Positions 5,730 through 6,132 of a stretch of 6,132 nucleotides of DNA are shown here, in pieces (within the stretch, counting starts at the first letter, position 1; each line of letters opens with the position of its first letter). The notes beneath the pieces were generated by a model that ran no database searches, was not told the origin of the DNA, and was given only the letters and a program-made list of their open reading frames with translations. The stretch lies in contig DASTRU010000130.1 in assembly GCA_035761045.1 (NCBI GenBank), positions 1 through 6,132 on the forward strand, written 5' to 3'. Position numbers and translations under genes: made by a program. The stretch is from DASTRU01 sp035761045. GTDB lineage: Bacteria; Pseudomonadota; Gammaproteobacteria; Burkholderiales; Burkholderiaceae_E.

Positions 5730-6132
5730 CTAATGCGCGGCGGCGAGGGCCACGGGCGGTGTTTGAGCCGAGGGCGCCATGCGAATCGTGCGCACCATGT
5801 TGTAGAGCATGATCAACATGCCGGTTAAGTACAGCGCGCCGCCAATGACGCGCACCACGTAGTACGGGTACGTCGCCTTGATCGATTCGATGAAGGTGTA
5901 TGTCAACGTGCCGTCGGGATTCGTGGCGCGCCACATCAAGCCTTGCATGACCCCGGCGATCCACATCGCGGCGATGTAGAGCACGATGCCAATCGTCGCG
6001 ACCCAAAAATGCACGTCGACCAATTGCATCGACCACATGCGCTGTTGACCGAATAAGCGCGGCAGCAGGTAATACATCGAACCCATCGTGATGAACCCTA
6101 CCCAACCCAACGCGCCCGCGTGCACGTGGCCA
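5730..6132 (-). CDS. ccoN: CcoN, catalytic subunit I of cbb3-type cytochrome c oxidase, C-terminal 133 residues
   Basis: The gene runs off the right edge; the visible part is the last quarter or so of a protein that is usually about 475-480 residues. Read inward from the edge, it starts G-H-V-H-A-G-A-L-G-W. The HVH pair is the helix-X motif in which one histidine binds heme b3 and the other the low-spin heme b. GFITMGSMYYLLPRLFG follows, then a helix around HFWVATIGIVLYIAAMWIAG, the conserved QGLMWRA, and a last helix from PYYVVRVIGGALYLTG to MLYNMVRTIRM. The final residues are a low-complexity Pro/Ala tail. This subunit reduces O2 to water at heme b3-CuB with high oxygen affinity. The GTG at 6125 is an internal valine, not a start. 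The operon promoter lies beyond the window. Confidence 0.97.
   Translation of the reverse strand, partial: GHVHAGALGWVGFITMGSMYYLLPRLFGQQRMWSMQLVDVHFWVATIGIVLYIAAMWIAGVMQGLMWRATNPDGTLTYTFIESIKATYPYYVVRVIGGALYLTGMLIMLYNMVRTIRMAPSAQTPPVALAAAH

Noticed and set aside
5721..5730. GTCGATCGAC palindrome between ccoN and ccoO as a terminator or operator
   Set aside because: A 10-bp palindrome without loop or T-run in a 27-nt intra-operon gap, and one of the ten CGATCG copies in the window; no reason to give it a role of its own.
5707..6105. 132-codon minus-strand frame in the ccoN tail
   Set aside because: It is a frame-shifted shadow of ccoN, rich in His, Arg and Asp, while the true frame shows conserved CcoN helices.

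Overview
The window carries the 3' end of ccoN and the rest of a cbb3-type cytochrome c oxidase cluster on the minus strand, facing an Fnr-family oxygen regulator and two unrelated housekeeping-type genes on the plus strand. The proteins look proteobacterial, most likely betaproteobacterial (Burkholderiales-like). The reasons are the ccoNOQPGH gene order, a CcoP with two N-terminal membrane helices, an Fnr whose cysteine spacing equals that of E. coli, and a CYTH protein tail of a type I associate with Burkholderiales. This placement is from recall of the families, not from a search.

Plus strand, 1-1727: the C-terminal half of a CYTH-domain protein (class IV adenylate cyclase or triphosphatase type) ends at 275. 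A complete SRPBCC/AHSA1-type protein follows at 293-763. A 205-nt intergenic stretch then holds a plausible sigma-70-like promoter, two perfect 12-bp palindromes and a leader hairpin. An fnr gene follows at 969-1727. Its proposed start puts the four cluster cysteines at residues 20, 23, 29 and 122 and the DNA-contact residues at E209, S212 and R213, the numbering of E. coli FNR.

Minus strand, 6132 down to 1729: ccoN (3' end), ccoO, ccoQ (54 codons), ccoP, ccoG, fixH/ccoH and a small two-helix membrane protein of unknown function. Gaps are 27, 9, -4, 3, 19 and -4 nt, so this is almost certainly one transcript. CcoN, CcoO and CcoP form the high-affinity terminal oxidase: electrons from cytochrome c pass through the c hemes of CcoP and CcoO to the heme b/b3-CuB site of CcoN. 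CcoQ stabilises the complex. CcoG reduces Cu(II) for the CuB centre, and CcoH helps assembly. Fnr is the expected oxygen-dependent regulator of such an operon, but the promoter upstream of ccoN is outside the window.

Fnr and the last minus-strand gene converge with one base between their stop codons, and I see no terminator between them. There are no RNA genes, mobile elements or CRISPR arrays, and no gene-free stretch over 300 bases. I found no new multi-gene system. The least explained gene is the small membrane protein at 1729-1989, coupled to fixH.
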